In this document: positions 5,182-5,823 of the stretch, piece by piece
How the letters are laid out: each line of letters begins with the position of its first letter
How positions within the stretch are numbered: the first letter of the stretch is position 1
DNA from: an uncultured Alphaproteobacteria bacterium
GTDB lineage: Bacteria > Pseudomonadota > Alphaproteobacteria > Puniceispirillales > UBA1172
Length of the DNA stretch: 5,823 bases
Reading direction: 5' to 3'
NCBI GenBank assembly: GCA_913056245.1
Contig: CAJXME010000086.1
Coordinates: 1 to 5,823, forward strand
Notes under the pieces: generated by a model
Seen by the model: only the letters and a program-made list of their open reading frames with translations
Told to the model about the DNA's origin: nothing
Database searches by the model: none
Position numbers and translations under genes: made by a program

Positions 5182-5496
5182 TTAACCCGCGCCGCGGCAA
5201 TTGAAGATCGCCGTCACATTATCCCCTTCGAGCGAAATGGACGTGATGTAGCCAAGGTCAAAACCTTGGGCCTTGCATTCTTTGCCAATGCTATCCATGA
5301 CGGCTTTCGGCGGGATGATATTGAGCATGTTTTCCGGCGTCCAGGTCACCTCACGTTTTGTCGTGGTGATTTTTGGAGGCACCTCAAGGGATAGCGCGGA
5401 CGGCACCTCCGTCGTCTGCGACGTCGTGGCGGAAGAACACGCGCTAAGCAGTAATACGGCCAAACCCGTTGATATTGCGATCGGACGGAAAGTCAT
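5182..5496 (-). CDS. Small secreted lipoprotein of unknown function
   Basis: A 104-residue precursor with a classic lipoprotein signal: MTFR, a hydrophobic core (IAISTGLAVLLLSAC) and a lipobox Leu-Ser-Ala-Cys with the lipidated C20. The mature part begins with a Ser/Thr-rich linker (SSATTSQTTE), suited to tethering at the membrane. It then has a compact region, TWTPENMLNIIPPKAVMDSI, with two cysteines C74 and C100 that could form a disulfide. It ends NVTAIFNCRGAG. I do not recognise the domain. The start is supported by GGAAG (plus 5506-5510) 9 bases upstream. The gene is divergent from the substrate-binding gene at the window end, and an AT-rich inverted repeat lies in the space between them. 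There is no Asp after Cys, so outer-membrane sorting is more likely; that is inference from the Gram-negative rule. Confidence 0.85.
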   Translation of the reverse strand: MTFRPIAISTGLAVLLLSACSSATTSQTTEVPSALSLEVPPKITTTKREVTWTPENMLNIIPPKAVMDSIGKECKAQGFDLGYITSISLEGDNVTAIFNCRGAG

Positions 5497-5526
5497 AAAA
5501 TCAAACTTCCATAATATAATAAATAC

Positions 5527-5546
5527 CTAATCTTTAATTAGATTAG
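5527..5546. promoter_or_regulatory. AT-rich inverted repeat, possible operator
   Basis: Perfect 7-base arms CTAATCT and AGATTAG flank the 6-base spacer TTAATT. It lies 31-50 bases upstream of the lipoprotein start codon, where its promoter should be (an AT-rich TATTATATTAT stretch follows on the minus strand). The size and symmetry suit a dimeric repressor or activator. No U-tract follows, so a terminator is unlikely. Confidence 0.4.
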
Positions 5547-5709
5547 TGATCTCTCTATGCAAGTCACGTTCCAATTTTGCGATCAAAAGACTCATCACGC
5601 CTCATGCGATCCATCCCATTGAAGATAGGCTTAAATTTAGAAGATTGTTTCCCTGAGGCGCAATCTATGCGACGCTCAATTCTGCAATATGACGGAAAGG
5701 ATGACCCCG

Positions 5710-5823
5710 ATGATGGATCGAATCAGGCAAGCGCTTGCCCCCCATGGCACCTTGCGGGCGGCGATGAATATGGCCAATTTTCTGTTGGTTTCTGGTCAGC
5801 AATCGGATGGCTCGCTGGCGGGG
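5710..5823 (+). CDS. ABC-type substrate-binding domain protein, 3'-partial
   Basis: Only the first 38 codons are in the window. The sequence IRQALAPHGTLRAAMNMAN followed by FLLVSG resembles the beginning of a type 2 periplasmic-binding-protein fold family in which members typically start 'LAPTGVLRAAINLGN'. These proteins bind small solutes such as amino acids for an ABC importer; the ligand cannot be inferred here. No signal peptide precedes the domain, which is common in this subgroup as I recall it, so location is unclear. The start is ambiguous: in-frame ATGs occur at 5689, 5701, 5710 and 5713. ATG 5710 is preferred because GGAAAGG (5694-5700) sits 9 bases upstream, whereas at 5701 it would have no spacer. 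The gene runs off the window end. Confidence 0.7.
   Translation, partial: MMDRIRQALAPHGTLRAAMNMANFLLVSGQQSDGSLAG

Noticed and set aside
5670..5695. Second sigma-54-like site (TGCGACGCTCAATTCTGCA) before the substrate-binding gene
   Set aside because: It lacks the invariant GG of the -24 element, so it does not qualify.

Overview
The window looks like a piece of a medium-GC proteobacterial chromosome, most likely an alphaproteobacterium. The grounds are the style of the sigma-54 C-terminus, the small conserved-looking proteins and the overall codon use. This placement is an impression from reading, not a database result. The contig may be metagenomic, because its first ~250 bases do not look like the rest.

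Layout. Bases 1-1374 (+) are one open frame. Its first ~80 codons are calcium-binding thrombospondin type 3 (TSP3) repeats with a 105-base period. They run in frame into the core-binding, helix-turn-helix and RpoN-box parts of RNA polymerase sigma-54. Sigma-54 region I is not visible. This is either an assembly or recombination chimera (favoured) or a genuine odd fusion. Convergent to it, on the minus strand from 3737 down to 1392, lies a run of five genes: a 98-residue protein of unknown function, a six-TM voltage-gated potassium channel, two small stand-alone cyclic-nucleotide-binding-like (CNBD-like) proteins whose genes overlap by 4 bases, and a 67-residue orphan.

From 3878 (+) there is a secreted lytic transglycosylase. 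A near-consensus sigma-54 -24/-12 element lies directly upstream, and its predicted transcription start falls on the start codon. Bases 4760-5181 hold a hairpin terminator whose U-tract serves the minus strand, a 9-codon ORF with a strong Shine-Dalgarno, and a weakly supported 68-residue ORF. A small lipoprotein (5496-5182, minus) follows, with an AT-rich inverted repeat upstream of it. The window ends in the first 38 codons of an ABC-type substrate-binding-domain protein.

How the parts may work together. The channel has a voltage sensor and a K+ filter but no C-terminal nucleotide-binding domain. The next two genes encode just such domains as separate proteins, so a split ligand-gated channel module is the most interesting functional hypothesis here. 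The sigma-54 gene and the sigma-54-like promoter of the transglycosylase are a second possible link.
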